A stretch of DNA of 64,000 nt from Psychroflexus montanilacus (lineage in GTDB: Bacteria; Bacteroidota; Bacteroidia; Flavobacteriales; Flavobacteriaceae), in the NCBI RefSeq assembly GCF_020164535.1, contig NZ_JAIQZC010000005.1:62001-126000 (forward strand), written 5' to 3'. Numbering within the stretch: the stretch's first letter is position 1; every line of letters starts with the position of its first letter. Under the pieces are notes generated by a model, which was not told where the DNA came from, searched no databases, and saw nothing but the letters and a program-made list of their open reading frames with translations. Below, one piece after another: positions 49,257 through 58,900 of the stretch. The position numbers and the translations under genes are program-made.

Positions 49257-49790
49257 TTATAGTTTAATAAGCGTATAGTTCTCTTTGTGGAGTTGGATAT
49301 GCATAGACATAGCTGATAAGGCTAATTTAACTTTAGGATGCATCATTTCTCTCGTTATTTTTCTGCTTTTTGCAGATTGACCACATAAGACAATGTCTAC
49401 ACCCTCTTCCTCAAGAACAGTTAGGAGGTCATAATTTGGATTTTTCAAGCCCTCTTCTTGATGATGAGCCGCATATTCTTCGTGAGTGAATAAATCAAAG
49501 ATAGCCGAACCGTGAACAACCAAAACCGCCTTAACCTTATTGTTTTCTAATTTTGGAGCTCGGTGAAGCTGAAGATATCTTGCTACGGTGACAAACTTTC
49601 TGTTAGCTTCAGTTGTAGACTTGGAAATATCTGCTACATCAAAATCTACTTTGAAGTCTTGATTCAAATCAATATCTATATCGGCATCTTCAACTTCAAA
49701 TACAGGACCATAAAAATCGAGGTCTTCTGAAGTTTGAGAATAACTCAAAATCATAGTTAAACACAAAATGCCAAAGAATAATTTTTTCAT
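49257..49790 (-). CDS. Exported DsrE/F-like protein
   Basis: A 177-aa protein with signal MKKLFFGILCLTMILSYS and a DsrE/DsrF-type sulfurtransferase-like fold: AVLVVHGSAIFDLF at the first strand and VDIVLCGQSAK with a Cys in the usual position, then a helical tail. Cytoplasmic DsrE proteins relay sulfur; the export signal here is unusual, and a role is not known. It lies 4 bp after coaD and 11 bp before the M20 gene on one strand. Confidence 0.8.
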   Translation of the reverse strand: MKKLFFGILCLTMILSYSQTSEDLDFYGPVFEVEDADIDIDLNQDFKVDFDVADISKSTTEANRKFVTVARYLQLHRAPKLENNKVKAVLVVHGSAIFDLFTHEEYAAHHQEEGLKNPNYDLLTVLEEEGVDIVLCGQSAKSRKITREMMHPKVKLALSAMSMHIQLHKENYTLIKL

Positions 49791-49794
49791 GGAT

Positions 49795-50253
49795 TTAAGA
49801 TTTTACGACTACAGATTCCGGGACAAGACTTGAGTAGTCACCTTTGTGGCGGATAACATCTCGTACAATAGAGGAGGAGATATAGCTTTTTCCACTAGAG
49901 GTGAGCAGGAATACAGTTTCAATTTTTTCCAGTTTTCTATTGGTGTGAGCGATGGCTTTTTCAAATTCAAAATCGGCTGGATTCCTCAATCCTCTTAAAA
50001 TAAAATTGGCCTCATTTTCTTTACAGTAATTTACCGTCAATCCCTTATAAGTATCTACTTTTATTTTTGGTTCATCTTTGAAGGTGTTTTCAAGGAAAGC
50101 TCTTCTTTCTTCCAAAGTAAACATGTATTTTTTTTCTGAATTAACTCCAATTGCCAAAATGATTTCGTCAAAAAGGGTGAGTCCTCTCATGATAATATCG
50201 TAGTGTCCAATGGTGACAGGGTCGAAAGATCCAGGAAAAACAGCTCGTTTCAT
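49795..50253 (-). CDS. coaD: Phosphopantetheine adenylyltransferase
   Basis: Transfers AMP from ATP to 4'-phosphopantetheine, the penultimate step of coenzyme A synthesis. 152 aa with the T-X-G-H motif (FDPVTIGHYD, Thr14 to His17), ANFILRGLRNPADFEFE and the ISSSIVRDV motif (a variant of ISSTxxR). The ddl gene lies 36 bp upstream and the DsrE-like gene 4 bp downstream on the same strand, so it is internal to a longer transcript. Confidence 0.94.
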   Translation of the reverse strand: MKRAVFPGSFDPVTIGHYDIIMRGLTLFDEIILAIGVNSEKKYMFTLEERRAFLENTFKDEPKIKVDTYKGLTVNYCKENEANFILRGLRNPADFEFEKAIAHTNRKLEKIETVFLLTSSGKSYISSSIVRDVIRHKGDYSSLVPESVVVKS

Positions 50254-50288
50254 AAATTAAAATTTGTTCTAAGATACTTAAAAGTCAA

Positions 50289-51278
50289 TTAGTCTTCAAA
50301 GTTTTCAATTGCAACTTCTATAGCACTTGTAAATAAGTCTTGAAGTGAAATACCTGCAGCTTTTGCTTGCTGAGGTAATATGCTGGCTTCAGTTAAACCG
50401 GGACAAGCATTACATTCCAAGAAATGCGGTTCGTTGTTATGAAAAATAAATTCTGACCGTGTTAATCCTTTAAGTTTGAGTAGTTTAAATATTTTGACAG
50501 CGAGATTTTGAACTTCCTCTGTTTGTGCTTTGCTTAAATTTGCAGGGGTGATCTCTTTAGATTTACCTAGGTACTTGGCTTCAAAATCAAAAAATTCATT
50601 TTCAGAAATAATTTCAGTTATTGGCAAAGCCTGGGTTTCATTACCAATATTAATCACGCCTACACTTACTTCACGACCATCCAAAAATGATTCTATTATC
50701 ACTTCATCATCTTCTTTAAACGAATGGTCTAAAGCTGCTAGGATATCCTCTTTTTTCTTCACTTTAGAGATGCCATAACTACTTCCAGCCCGATTAGCCT
50801 TCACAAAACACGGTAAACCTACGTGGTCAATAATCGCCTGAGTGTCAATGTCATCTCCTTTGTTGATATACACATTCTTGGCTGTTTGAATACCATGAGC
50901 TTTCAAAACAGAAATACAATCTCTTTTATTAAACGTAAGTGCTGCCTGATAATAGTCGCAAGCAGTTTGTGGGATTTTTAAAGTCTGTAGGTAACCCTGA
51001 AACAAACCATCCTCTCCTGGTGTTCCATGGATCGTGTTAAACACACAATCAAAATGAATGGTAATGTCCTTGATTCTTACCGAAAAATTGGATTTATCAA
51101 TTATAAATTCCTCCCCAGCATCAGTTTTTACAAACCATTTTTCTTTTAGAATATGTGCTCTGTAGACGTCAAATTTGGGGTTCGCCGATAAATGTTTATA
51201 AACAACTTCTCCACTTTTAAGTGAAATTTCTGCTTCGCTGGAATAACCGCCCATGGCTACGGCTATGGTTTTTTTCAT
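50289..51278 (-). CDS. ddl: D-alanine-D-alanine ligase
   Basis: Makes the D-Ala-D-Ala dipeptide for peptidoglycan. 329 aa from the ATG at 51278; the longer frame starts with TTG and lies upstream of the promoter box. ATP-grasp features: AVAMGGYSSEAEISLKSG, ESFLDGREVSVGVI, GLTRSEFIF and ECNACPGLTEASILPQ (metal-binding Glu and Asn). A TATATTTG box lies 15 nt upstream, so ddl-coaD-DsrE-M20 can be transcribed from here, apart from the pseudouridine synthase gene upstream. Confidence 0.93.
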   Translation of the reverse strand: MKKTIAVAMGGYSSEAEISLKSGEVVYKHLSANPKFDVYRAHILKEKWFVKTDAGEEFIIDKSNFSVRIKDITIHFDCVFNTIHGTPGEDGLFQGYLQTLKIPQTACDYYQAALTFNKRDCISVLKAHGIQTAKNVYINKGDDIDTQAIIDHVGLPCFVKANRAGSSYGISKVKKKEDILAALDHSFKEDDEVIIESFLDGREVSVGVINIGNETQALPITEIISENEFFDFEAKYLGKSKEITPANLSKAQTEEVQNLAVKIFKLLKLKGLTRSEFIFHNNEPHFLECNACPGLTEASILPQQAKAAGISLQDLFTSAIEVAIENFED

Positions 51279-51293
51279 TTTTAAAAATTTGTT

Positions 51294-51301
51294 CAAATAT
51301 A
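51294..51301 (-). promoter_or_regulatory. Promoter -7 box of ddl
   Basis: Minus-strand TATATTTG fits TAnnTTTG, 15 nt before the ddl ATG. Confidence 0.5.
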
Positions 51302-51317
51302 GCCTTCTAAATTTGAA

Positions 51318-52007
51318 TTAAGACCGACAGGATTTCCAGATCACATCATCAGGAGGCATTGCTTCAAATGTGATATTCTCTTTTCGAACGGGATGAGTAA
51401 TCATTAGTTTTCTGGCATGAAGATGTATGCTTCCATCTTTATTACTTCGGTCAAATCCGTACTTCAGATCTCCTTTTATTGGTGAGCCAATCGCTGATAA
51501 CTGACTTCTAATCTGATGATGCCTTCCAGTTTCTAAGGCGATTTCCAGAAGATAATAATTATCTAGAGATTTCTTCAGCACATAGGAGAGTACAGCCTCT
51601 TTTGCCCCAGGAACAGGTTTGATGTGTGCGTAGGATTTATTTTGCTTCGGATTTCGTTTCAGATAATGCATAAGTCTTGCAGAGTCTTGTTTTGGTTTAT
51701 TCTTAACCACAGCCCAGTATGTTTTTTCTGTTTCTCGATTGGCAAACGCTTTATTTAGTCTGCTAAGTGCCTTTGAGGTTTTAGCAAAAACTACTATGCC
51801 ACTTGTGGGTCTGTCCAGTCTATGTACAACGCCAAGATATGCATCTCCAGGCTTATTATATTTCTCTTTCAGATACAGCTTCACAACTTCACTTAAAGGT
51901 AAGTCACCAGTCTTGTCACCCTGCACTATGTCACCAGGTCTTTTATTGATGACAATGAGATGATTGTCTTCGAAGATGATTTGTAGGTTATTTGGGGTGG
52001 TGTGCAT
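51318..52007 (-). CDS. RluA-family pseudouridine synthase
   Basis: Converts specific uridines of rRNA or tRNA to pseudouridine. 229 aa with the motif HRLDRPTSG (catalytic Asp65), LIVINKRPGDIVQGD near the N-terminus, EKTYWAVV, and GRHHQIRSQLSAIGSPIKGD. There is no N-terminal S4 domain, so it is nearer the RluA/RluC-short type than RluD; the exact target base cannot be given. It lies 39 bp before ddl on the same strand. Confidence 0.9.
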   Translation of the reverse strand: MHTTPNNLQIIFEDNHLIVINKRPGDIVQGDKTGDLPLSEVVKLYLKEKYNKPGDAYLGVVHRLDRPTSGIVVFAKTSKALSRLNKAFANRETEKTYWAVVKNKPKQDSARLMHYLKRNPKQNKSYAHIKPVPGAKEAVLSYVLKKSLDNYYLLEIALETGRHHQIRSQLSAIGSPIKGDLKYGFDRSNKDGSIHLHARKLMITHPVRKENITFEAMPPDDVIWKSCRS

Positions 52008-52154
52008 GAAGTTAAATTTGATGCCAATGTATTAGATTTTTGTTAGTTAACAAGCCTTTTGAAATTTGGCATTAACATTAATTAATAATATTTAGGGTTT
52101 TATTAAAATCTATGAAAAGCATTTTAATTTAACTTTAAGCAAAAAATAAATATC

Positions 52155-54014
52155 ATGAAAAAAATTTACTTGGTTATTGTTAGTTTAATGATTACTTCCG
52201 TTAGTGCTCAAGGTTTGAGTGGAGAATTCACTGTTGGTGATCTTGAGGCAGATTATGAAACTTTTACACAGATGATTTCAGATCTTCAGGAGGAAGGTGT
52301 TGGTGAAGGTGGAGCTACGTTCACAGTTGTTCCTGGAACATACTCCAATCCTATTATTTTGGAAGCTATTCCTGGTCTTTCTGAAACATCACCTCTTGTT
52401 ATTACAGCAGAACCAGAAACTGTGTTTTTCAATATTATAGGAACATCATCTTCTTCTGATGCTGCAATTACAGTCAACTCTTTAAGTCACATTACCTTTG
52501 AGAACCTCAATATAAGAGATATTGGTACTGAGGGTAATGAACTTGAAAGGGGCTTTAGTTTTGCAGGCTCATCAAGCGCAGGATGTTCATTTAATGTGAT
52601 AAGAAATTGTTCAATTTTTTTAGGGGCCAGTGGTGATAGACCCTTAGCATCAAGTAGGGCGATTAGATTTGCTTCCAATGCGGATAGCCAGGAAGCAGCT
52701 AATAGTAACAACATTATTGATAATGTTAGTATTGATAATAGTGGTAGCGGTATCCAGTTTTTGGCTTCAGCAGATTTCTTTGGTAGGGTAGATTTTGAAG
52801 ATGAAAACAATCAAATCATTAACTGTACTTTTGGAAGTGAAGCAAGTTTAGGTCACGACGAGAGTAGTGGTGCATTTGCAATAAACACACTCGGGAATAG
52901 AGGTATGATTATAAAGAATAATGTTATTGATAGTATTACAAACTTAAACTCTTTTCCTGCACTACCTGTGAGTACTTCAGGAATTAGTATTGATTCAGGT
53001 TCAGGTGAAATAAGTCAGAATGTAATTAATTACATTGAGCGTGAAGGTACACCAGGAAGTGTTTTTGGTATTCGTGTAAGTACTATTTCCGATGAAACTA
53101 CTTTGATAGCAAATAATAAAATTTCAGGATTGGTGAGAAGTGAGTTCACCGGACCTACTAGTGACCCAACAATTTATTTAAATGGAATTTGGATTTTTGA
53201 ACAAGATGGTAACCTAGGTTTAGCTAGAGTATTACATAACACAATTGTCTTAGACCGTGAAGACCCGGTGAGCTATCCTTCAGCAGGAGTCCAATTAAGA
53301 AGTGGGTCTACAGGTCAGCCACCTGCAGAAATTTTTAATAACCTGATTAGCAATTCTATTTCTACAACAGATCCTATATATAGATCTTATGCGCTCGTAG
53401 ACGGAAACCTGGAAAGGGGAATTTTAACAGCTGATTATAATCTTTTATTTGCTGACGGTGAAAATGGATTTTTGGGAAGCATTGGCAGAAGATTAGGTGC
53501 TGACGAAGAGTTTACCAATGATTTAGAAGAATTTATCCTTATTTCTGAAACCAATGAAAATAGTGTGAGTTTCACTCCGGAATTTGTGGATACAGATCAA
53601 AATGACTTTAGTATTTCTCCTGAAGTTGAAAATCCGCGTGACTATGTTGTACCTAGAATACCAGAAATTGATGAAGATATTCTTGGTACTATGAGAGAAA
53701 TGGAAGAAACTTATTTAGGCGCTTATGAGGGAACCGTTTTTCTTTCTATTAATTCACCTATATCCAAAACTGATTTAAGTGTCTATCCAAACCCTGCTAA
53801 TAATTTTATTTCTTTAGAATTACCTGGTTTAGTTTTAGATTCAAATTCTAAGCTTCAACTTTTCAATTTGAATGGACAACTTGTTTTCGAGAAATCAATT
53901 CAGGATCGAAATAGTCTTGAAAATATTCAAATCAATTCCCTTAAATCTGGATTGTATATCGTAAAGTTCACAAATAAATCTCAATCATTAACTGAAAAAT
54001 TAATGGTTCAGTAA
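52155..54014 (+). CDS. T9SS type A secreted parallel beta-helix protein
   Basis: A 619-aa exported protein: signal MKKIYLVIVSLMITSVSA, a right-handed beta-helix region (about 60-430; repeated short NN.I.. and FENLNIRD-type turns as in pectate-lyase-like folds), a linker, and a C-terminal T9SS type A sorting domain (about 540-619: LSVYPNPANNFISLEL, then LKSGLYIVKFT, ending KLMVQ). The type IX system would cut this domain off and attach the protein to the surface or release it. No catalytic residues of a named polysaccharide lyase are evident, so the substrate is unknown. A near-promoter TAACTTTA is at 52130-52137. A strong terminator follows. Confidence 0.88.
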   Translation: MKKIYLVIVSLMITSVSAQGLSGEFTVGDLEADYETFTQMISDLQEEGVGEGGATFTVVPGTYSNPIILEAIPGLSETSPLVITAEPETVFFNIIGTSSSSDAAITVNSLSHITFENLNIRDIGTEGNELERGFSFAGSSSAGCSFNVIRNCSIFLGASGDRPLASSRAIRFASNADSQEAANSNNIIDNVSIDNSGSGIQFLASADFFGRVDFEDENNQIINCTFGSEASLGHDESSGAFAINTLGNRGMIIKNNVIDSITNLNSFPALPVSTSGISIDSGSGEISQNVINYIEREGTPGSVFGIRVSTISDETTLIANNKISGLVRSEFTGPTSDPTIYLNGIWIFEQDGNLGLARVLHNTIVLDREDPVSYPSAGVQLRSGSTGQPPAEIFNNLISNSISTTDPIYRSYALVDGNLERGILTADYNLLFADGENGFLGSIGRRLGADEEFTNDLEEFILISETNENSVSFTPEFVDTDQNDFSISPEVENPRDYVVPRIPEIDEDILGTMREMEETYLGAYEGTVFLSINSPISKTDLSVYPNPANNFISLELPGLVLDSNSKLQLFNLNGQLVFEKSIQDRNSLENIQINSLKSGLYIVKFTNKSQSLTEKLMVQ

Positions 54015-54033
54015 ATAAATAATAGCACAAACT

Positions 54034-54063
54034 AAAAGCGCTATCAGATCAGATAGCGCTTTT
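54034..54063. terminator. Intrinsic terminator after the T9SS gene
   Basis: AAAAGCGCTATC (54034-54045) pairs with GATAGCGCTTTT (54052-54063), 12 bp, loop of 6, followed by more T residues on the plus strand. Its A/T ends may let it also stop the convergent carboxylase gene. Confidence 0.88.
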
Positions 54064-54087
54064 TTAATATCTCTAATTTGAGACTAT

Positions 54088-55716
54088 TTATGTCTGAATC
54101 ACCCCAAGATTAAAATCTTTAGTAATTGGCGCGTGATTAGCAACATCAATTCCGTTAGAAATCCATTTCCTTGTATCCAAAGGTTCTATAACAGCATCTG
54201 TCCATAATCTGGCTGCTGCAAAGTAAGGACTAGTCTGCTCATCGTAGTTATTTTTGATTTTGTCGTAAAGCTCTTTTTCCTTCTCTTCGGTTATTTTTTC
54301 ACCTTTGGCTTTAAGTCTGGAAGTTTCTATTGAAAGTAGAACCTTAGCTGCAGAATTACCACTCATCACAGCCAACTCTGCACTTGGCCAGGCAAAAATT
54401 AACCGTGGATCGTAAGCTTTACCACACATAGCATAATTTCCAGCACCGTAAGAGTTTCCTATAATCACTGTAAATTTAGGCACCACCGAATTACTCACTG
54501 CATTTACCATTTTGGCCCCATCTTTTATAATACCGCCGTGTTCACTTTTACTGCCTACCATAAATCCAGTCACATCCTGAACAAATACCAGGGGAATTTT
54601 CTTCTGATTGCAATTAGCTATAAAACGAGTGGCTTTATCGGCAGAATCGCTGTAAATCACACCTCCAAACTGCATTTCTCCGTTTTTGGTTTTTACGATT
54701 TTTCGCTGATTGGCCACAATCCCAACGGCCCAGCCATCTATTCTGGCGTAGCCTGTAATAATTGTTTGTCCATATCCTGCTTTGTATTCCTCAAATTCTG
54801 AATCATCGACCAGACGCTCAATAATTGGCATCATATCATATTGGTCACTTCGCTTGGCGGGAAGCAAGCCATAAATTTCTTTGGGGTCCAGTTTTGGTTT
54901 CTTAGGAGATTTTCGATTAAAGCCTGCTTTATCAAAATCACCAATCTTATCTACAATATTTTTGATTTTAGTTAGCGCATCTTTATCGTCTTTCGCTTTA
55001 TAATCGGTTACGCCGCTTATTTCACAATGCGTTGTAGCTCCTCCGAGTGTTTCATTATCTATGCTTTCACCAATCGCGGCCTTTACCAAGTAACTACCAG
55101 CTAAAAATATACTTCCTGTCTTGTCTACAATCATCGCCTCGTCGCTCATAATGGGCAAGTAAGCACCACCTGCCACACAACTTCCCATCACTGCAGAAAT
55201 TTGTGTGATACCCATACTGCTCATCACCGCATTGTTTCTAAAGATCCTTCCGAAATGCTCTTTGTCGGGAAAAATTTCATCCTGCATAGGAAGATAAACT
55301 CCTGCACTATCAACTAGGTAAATGATCGGTAATCTGTTTTCAATTGAAATTTCCTGAGCTCTTAAATTCTTCTTACCTGTAATTGGGAACCAGGCACCAG
55401 CTTTTACCGTGGCGTCATTGGCTACGACAATCACTTTTTTACCAGAGACTTTTCCAATCTTTACTACAACACCTCCTCCAGGGCATCCGCCGTGTTCTTC
55501 ATACATGCCATCACCAGCAAAAGCTCCAATCTCTATGCTATCTGTAGCATCGTCAAGCAAAAAGTCGATACGTTCTCTGGCTGTCATTTTACCTTTACTA
55601 TGGTGTTTTTCAATTTTTTTCTCACCACCGCCAAGACTCACTTTAGCAAATTTGCTTCTTAGGTCGGAGACTAAAAGCTTATTATGATCTTCGTTTTTAT
55701 TGAATTTTATATCCAT
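54088..55716 (-). CDS. Acyl-CoA carboxylase beta subunit (carboxyltransferase)
   Basis: Carboxyltransferase half of a biotin-dependent acyl-CoA carboxylase (propionyl-, methylcrotonyl- or similar). 542 aa from the ATG at 55716; a longer frame to 55758 adds only a short non-conserved lead. N-terminal acyl-CoA domain (KMTARERIDFLLD; GGGVVVKIGKVSGKKV) and C-terminal carboxybiotin domain (FVQDVTGFMVGSKSE; GNSYGAGNYAMCGKAYDPRLI; WPSAELAVMSGN) are both present. The WPSAELAVM segment sits nearer methylcrotonyl-type enzymes than PccB, but the substrate remains open. No biotin carboxylase subunit gene lies nearby in the window. Confidence 0.9.
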   Translation of the reverse strand: MDIKFNKNEDHNKLLVSDLRSKFAKVSLGGGEKKIEKHHSKGKMTARERIDFLLDDATDSIEIGAFAGDGMYEEHGGCPGGGVVVKIGKVSGKKVIVVANDATVKAGAWFPITGKKNLRAQEISIENRLPIIYLVDSAGVYLPMQDEIFPDKEHFGRIFRNNAVMSSMGITQISAVMGSCVAGGAYLPIMSDEAMIVDKTGSIFLAGSYLVKAAIGESIDNETLGGATTHCEISGVTDYKAKDDKDALTKIKNIVDKIGDFDKAGFNRKSPKKPKLDPKEIYGLLPAKRSDQYDMMPIIERLVDDSEFEEYKAGYGQTIITGYARIDGWAVGIVANQRKIVKTKNGEMQFGGVIYSDSADKATRFIANCNQKKIPLVFVQDVTGFMVGSKSEHGGIIKDGAKMVNAVSNSVVPKFTVIIGNSYGAGNYAMCGKAYDPRLIFAWPSAELAVMSGNSAAKVLLSIETSRLKAKGEKITEEKEKELYDKIKNNYDEQTSPYFAAARLWTDAVIEPLDTRKWISNGIDVANHAPITKDFNLGVIQT

Positions 55717-55889
55717 GTAATATGTTCTAAAGGTTGAGTCGCTAAAATACAAAACCAATCTTATAAACCTTAAACGTTTTCGCTTACTCTTGCTTTATTT
55801 TTATTCTGAACTTACCTTCGTTTACCTTTAGTAGTCGTTATTTAACTTAATTTAAACGCGTTAGACTCTTGTTAATAGACTTCTTATTC

Positions 55890-55897
55890 TAAATTTG
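55890..55897 (+). promoter_or_regulatory. Promoter -7 box of tamB-tamL
   Basis: TAAATTTG fits TAnnTTTG; a TTG about 18 nt upstream (55869-55871) may be the -33 element. It ends 17 nt before the GTG start of tamB. Confidence 0.55.
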
Positions 55898-55914
55898 GCA
55901 CTTATTTAGACAGA

Positions 55915-58900
55915 GTGACCAAAAACCAATCTACTTCCCGGCCATTACATAAAAGAATTCTAAGAATTATTCTAAGAATTCTGCTCAGTCTATTCGTCCT
56001 TTTTGTAGTGTTGATAATCTTCATAAGAAGTCCTTGGGGTCAAGATATCATTGTTGGTAAAGTCACAGATTACATCAGTGAAAAGATTGACACCAAATTC
56101 GATATTGGTAAGCTTTATATTACTTTCAATGGGAATGTTACTCTGGAAGATTTATACCTGGAAGATAGATCTCAGGACACTTTAGTCTATTCCAAATACC
56201 TTGAAGCTAATGTACCTTTTCGTCCGCTTTTATTTGGCGATGAGATAAAAATAGATTTGGTCGACTGGCGGGGTTTAAAAGCCAATGTTTATAGAAAAGA
56301 CAGTCTGGAAGGCTTTAACTTTCAATATATCATAGATGCGTTTGCCCCTGAAGAAGAGACTTCTGCTGAAAATGAAAATACCTCAGGAGGTACAACTCAA
56401 TTTTCTCTTGGCAGAATTTCCTTCACAGATTTTGATCTGAGTTATTTTGATGAGGTGACGGGAATGGATGCAGAATTGATTTTGGGGACTTTTGAACTTG
56501 AATCCAAAAGCATTGATTTAGAAGAGATGAAGTTTCATTTGGCTGAAATCAATCTAACAGAAACCGAGATTTCCTATTCTCAGTTTAAACCTTCGTCACC
56601 TTCAGAAGAGCAAGAAGAATCTCAACTCCCTTGGATTATTATAGATGATTTATCCATAGAAGACGTCAATTTAATGTATGATTCTTCTCCAGATGGAATT
56701 GCTTCAGAAGTTTATGTGAATGATTTTGCATTCTCAGACCTGGATGTTAATCTTGAAAATCAGGTGATTTCTTTAAATGAGCTAGCCTGGAAAGACAGTA
56801 GTCTTATGCTGGAAATGGAATCGAAACCCACTACTTCCGATGATTCTGAAGGTGTGACTGAATCTAAGTCGAGTTTTTCCTGGCCAGAATGGAAAATAGA
56901 CATTGATGAAATTGATTTTCAAAATCATAAACTAGAATTCTATCAAAATGGAAAGCGACCTAAAAAGGGAGAATTTTCAGCTGAAGCCTTAGCTTTCGAG
57001 GCGTTCTTTTTTAAGCTAAAAGACATTCATGTGTCTAAAGAAGAAAGCCTGAAGTTCAACCTCAAGGAGTTTCGATTTAAGGAGAAGAGCGGTTTGGTTT
57101 TAGATGAATTGAAAGTAGAAACGGAATTGAATTCAGAAGAAACTAGTTTGACTAACTTTAGACTTAGACTCAATAATAGTTTGCTTTATGCTAATTTAAA
57201 ATTGAATTACTCTTCCCTGGAGGAACTTATAAATTCGCCGACAAATTCAGTCATTGCTCTTGATGTAAAAAGCCTGAAGGCAGATGTGAAAGATGCTTAT
57301 GCGTTTGCACCAGACCTTAAAAACAATGAGCAGATCGCAAATCTTGCTGAACATAACTTTGAAGGAAATTTTCAAGCTCAGGGAGATCTTGAAAGGCTTA
57401 ATATTATTGAGTTCAAACTCAATTGGGGACAAAACACTGGACTTTCCCTCAACGGAAATCTGAGTCATTTCACTGAAACAGAAAAGTTAGGTTTTGAATT
57501 GAAAAACCTTAAGGCCTCCTCAACTAAGAAAGATTTATCCAGATTTGTTTCAGAGAAAGATCTTGGGATATCGCTGCCAAAATCTGTAGTTCTAGCGGGA
57601 GATTTCACCAAACAGGGAAATGACTTTTCAAGTAAAAGTCAGCTCAAAACTTCATTGGGAACTATTCAACTTGATGGGTTTTTCAATTCTACAAACAACA
57701 TCGATTATAAAGTTGGGTTTGATATAAAAGCGCTTCAACTTGGAGAACTTCTCAAAAATGATCAGCTTGGAGATTTGACTATGCAACTGAAATCTACTGG
57801 AAAAGGTAACTCTCTCAACGAACTTTCTGCGGAACTTTCCTCAACAATAGATAGCATCAAGTGGAATACATATACGTTTTCAGGCATAGAGATTGAAGGT
57901 GATTTAGACAACGGCAAAGGCGACGTGAAATTTGATTATAGTGACGAAAACCTTCAGTTTGATTTTGTTTCCAATATTGAATTGGATTCAGTTTCACCTA
58001 AGATTGATTTGGTGTTCAATCTTGATGGAATTCGAACTAAAGAATTTGGGTTGACACCCAAAGATTTACGGGCTAAGGTCTTAGCCAAAATTCAGTTTGA
58101 AGGCAACTCAGACAAGTTTCAGCTAGATGCGCAACTGGAAGATGGTCTGGTGGTTTACGACAACGATCCTTATTATTTAGGCAACTTCGACCTCTCTTCA
58201 AAAGTGGATTCTACTTCAACGGAGGCGGAAATGTCAAGCCAATTTCTAAATGGCAACTTTAAAGCTAATGCGGGTATTAATGGAATTTCTTCAGCTTTGC
58301 AAAACCACTTTCAAAAATACGCCAGAGACACAACTGCGGTAGAGAAGTCTAATCGACCAGTAGATTTTGATCTGGAAATGACTTTTATCGATTCTCCTAT
58401 TTTATCTGAAGTGTTTTTAGACGGTTTGAATCAAATGGACACCCTCAGGGCTTCCATTCACTTTCATGAAGAGGAAGATGAATTGACTTCCAAGTTAGAC
58501 CTGCCGTATGTGAATTTTCAGGATAATGAAGTACAAGGCCTAAGTTTGAACGTTAAATCTAATGGTAGTAGCGCTAGTTTCGATTTTGGATTTGATAATA
58601 TTCTTGCTGGACCAGTGGATATTGCAAAAACTAAACTTTCTGGTGAATTTAAAGATCGTCAACTTAGCTTAGGTCTTGATGCATTCAAAGAAGAAAAAGA
58701 TTTCTTTAGTTCTTTAGTTTCGATTAAGTTTGAGGAGGACGATTTGTATAAAATCAATGTGTCCTCAGAAAAATTGATTTTAAACGGCTCACCCTGGAAT
58801 ATCCCAAGTGATAATGAAATCACATATCAAAAAGACTCGTTGAAAGTTTCCAATTTTAAATTGAATAGAAATGCTCAAGAAATTGAACTTACAGATGCCT

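Noticed and set aside
55950-55984. Short repeated ATTCTAAGAATT pattern at the start of tamB
   Set aside because: Explained by codons for the Arg-Ile-Leu repeats of the membrane anchor.
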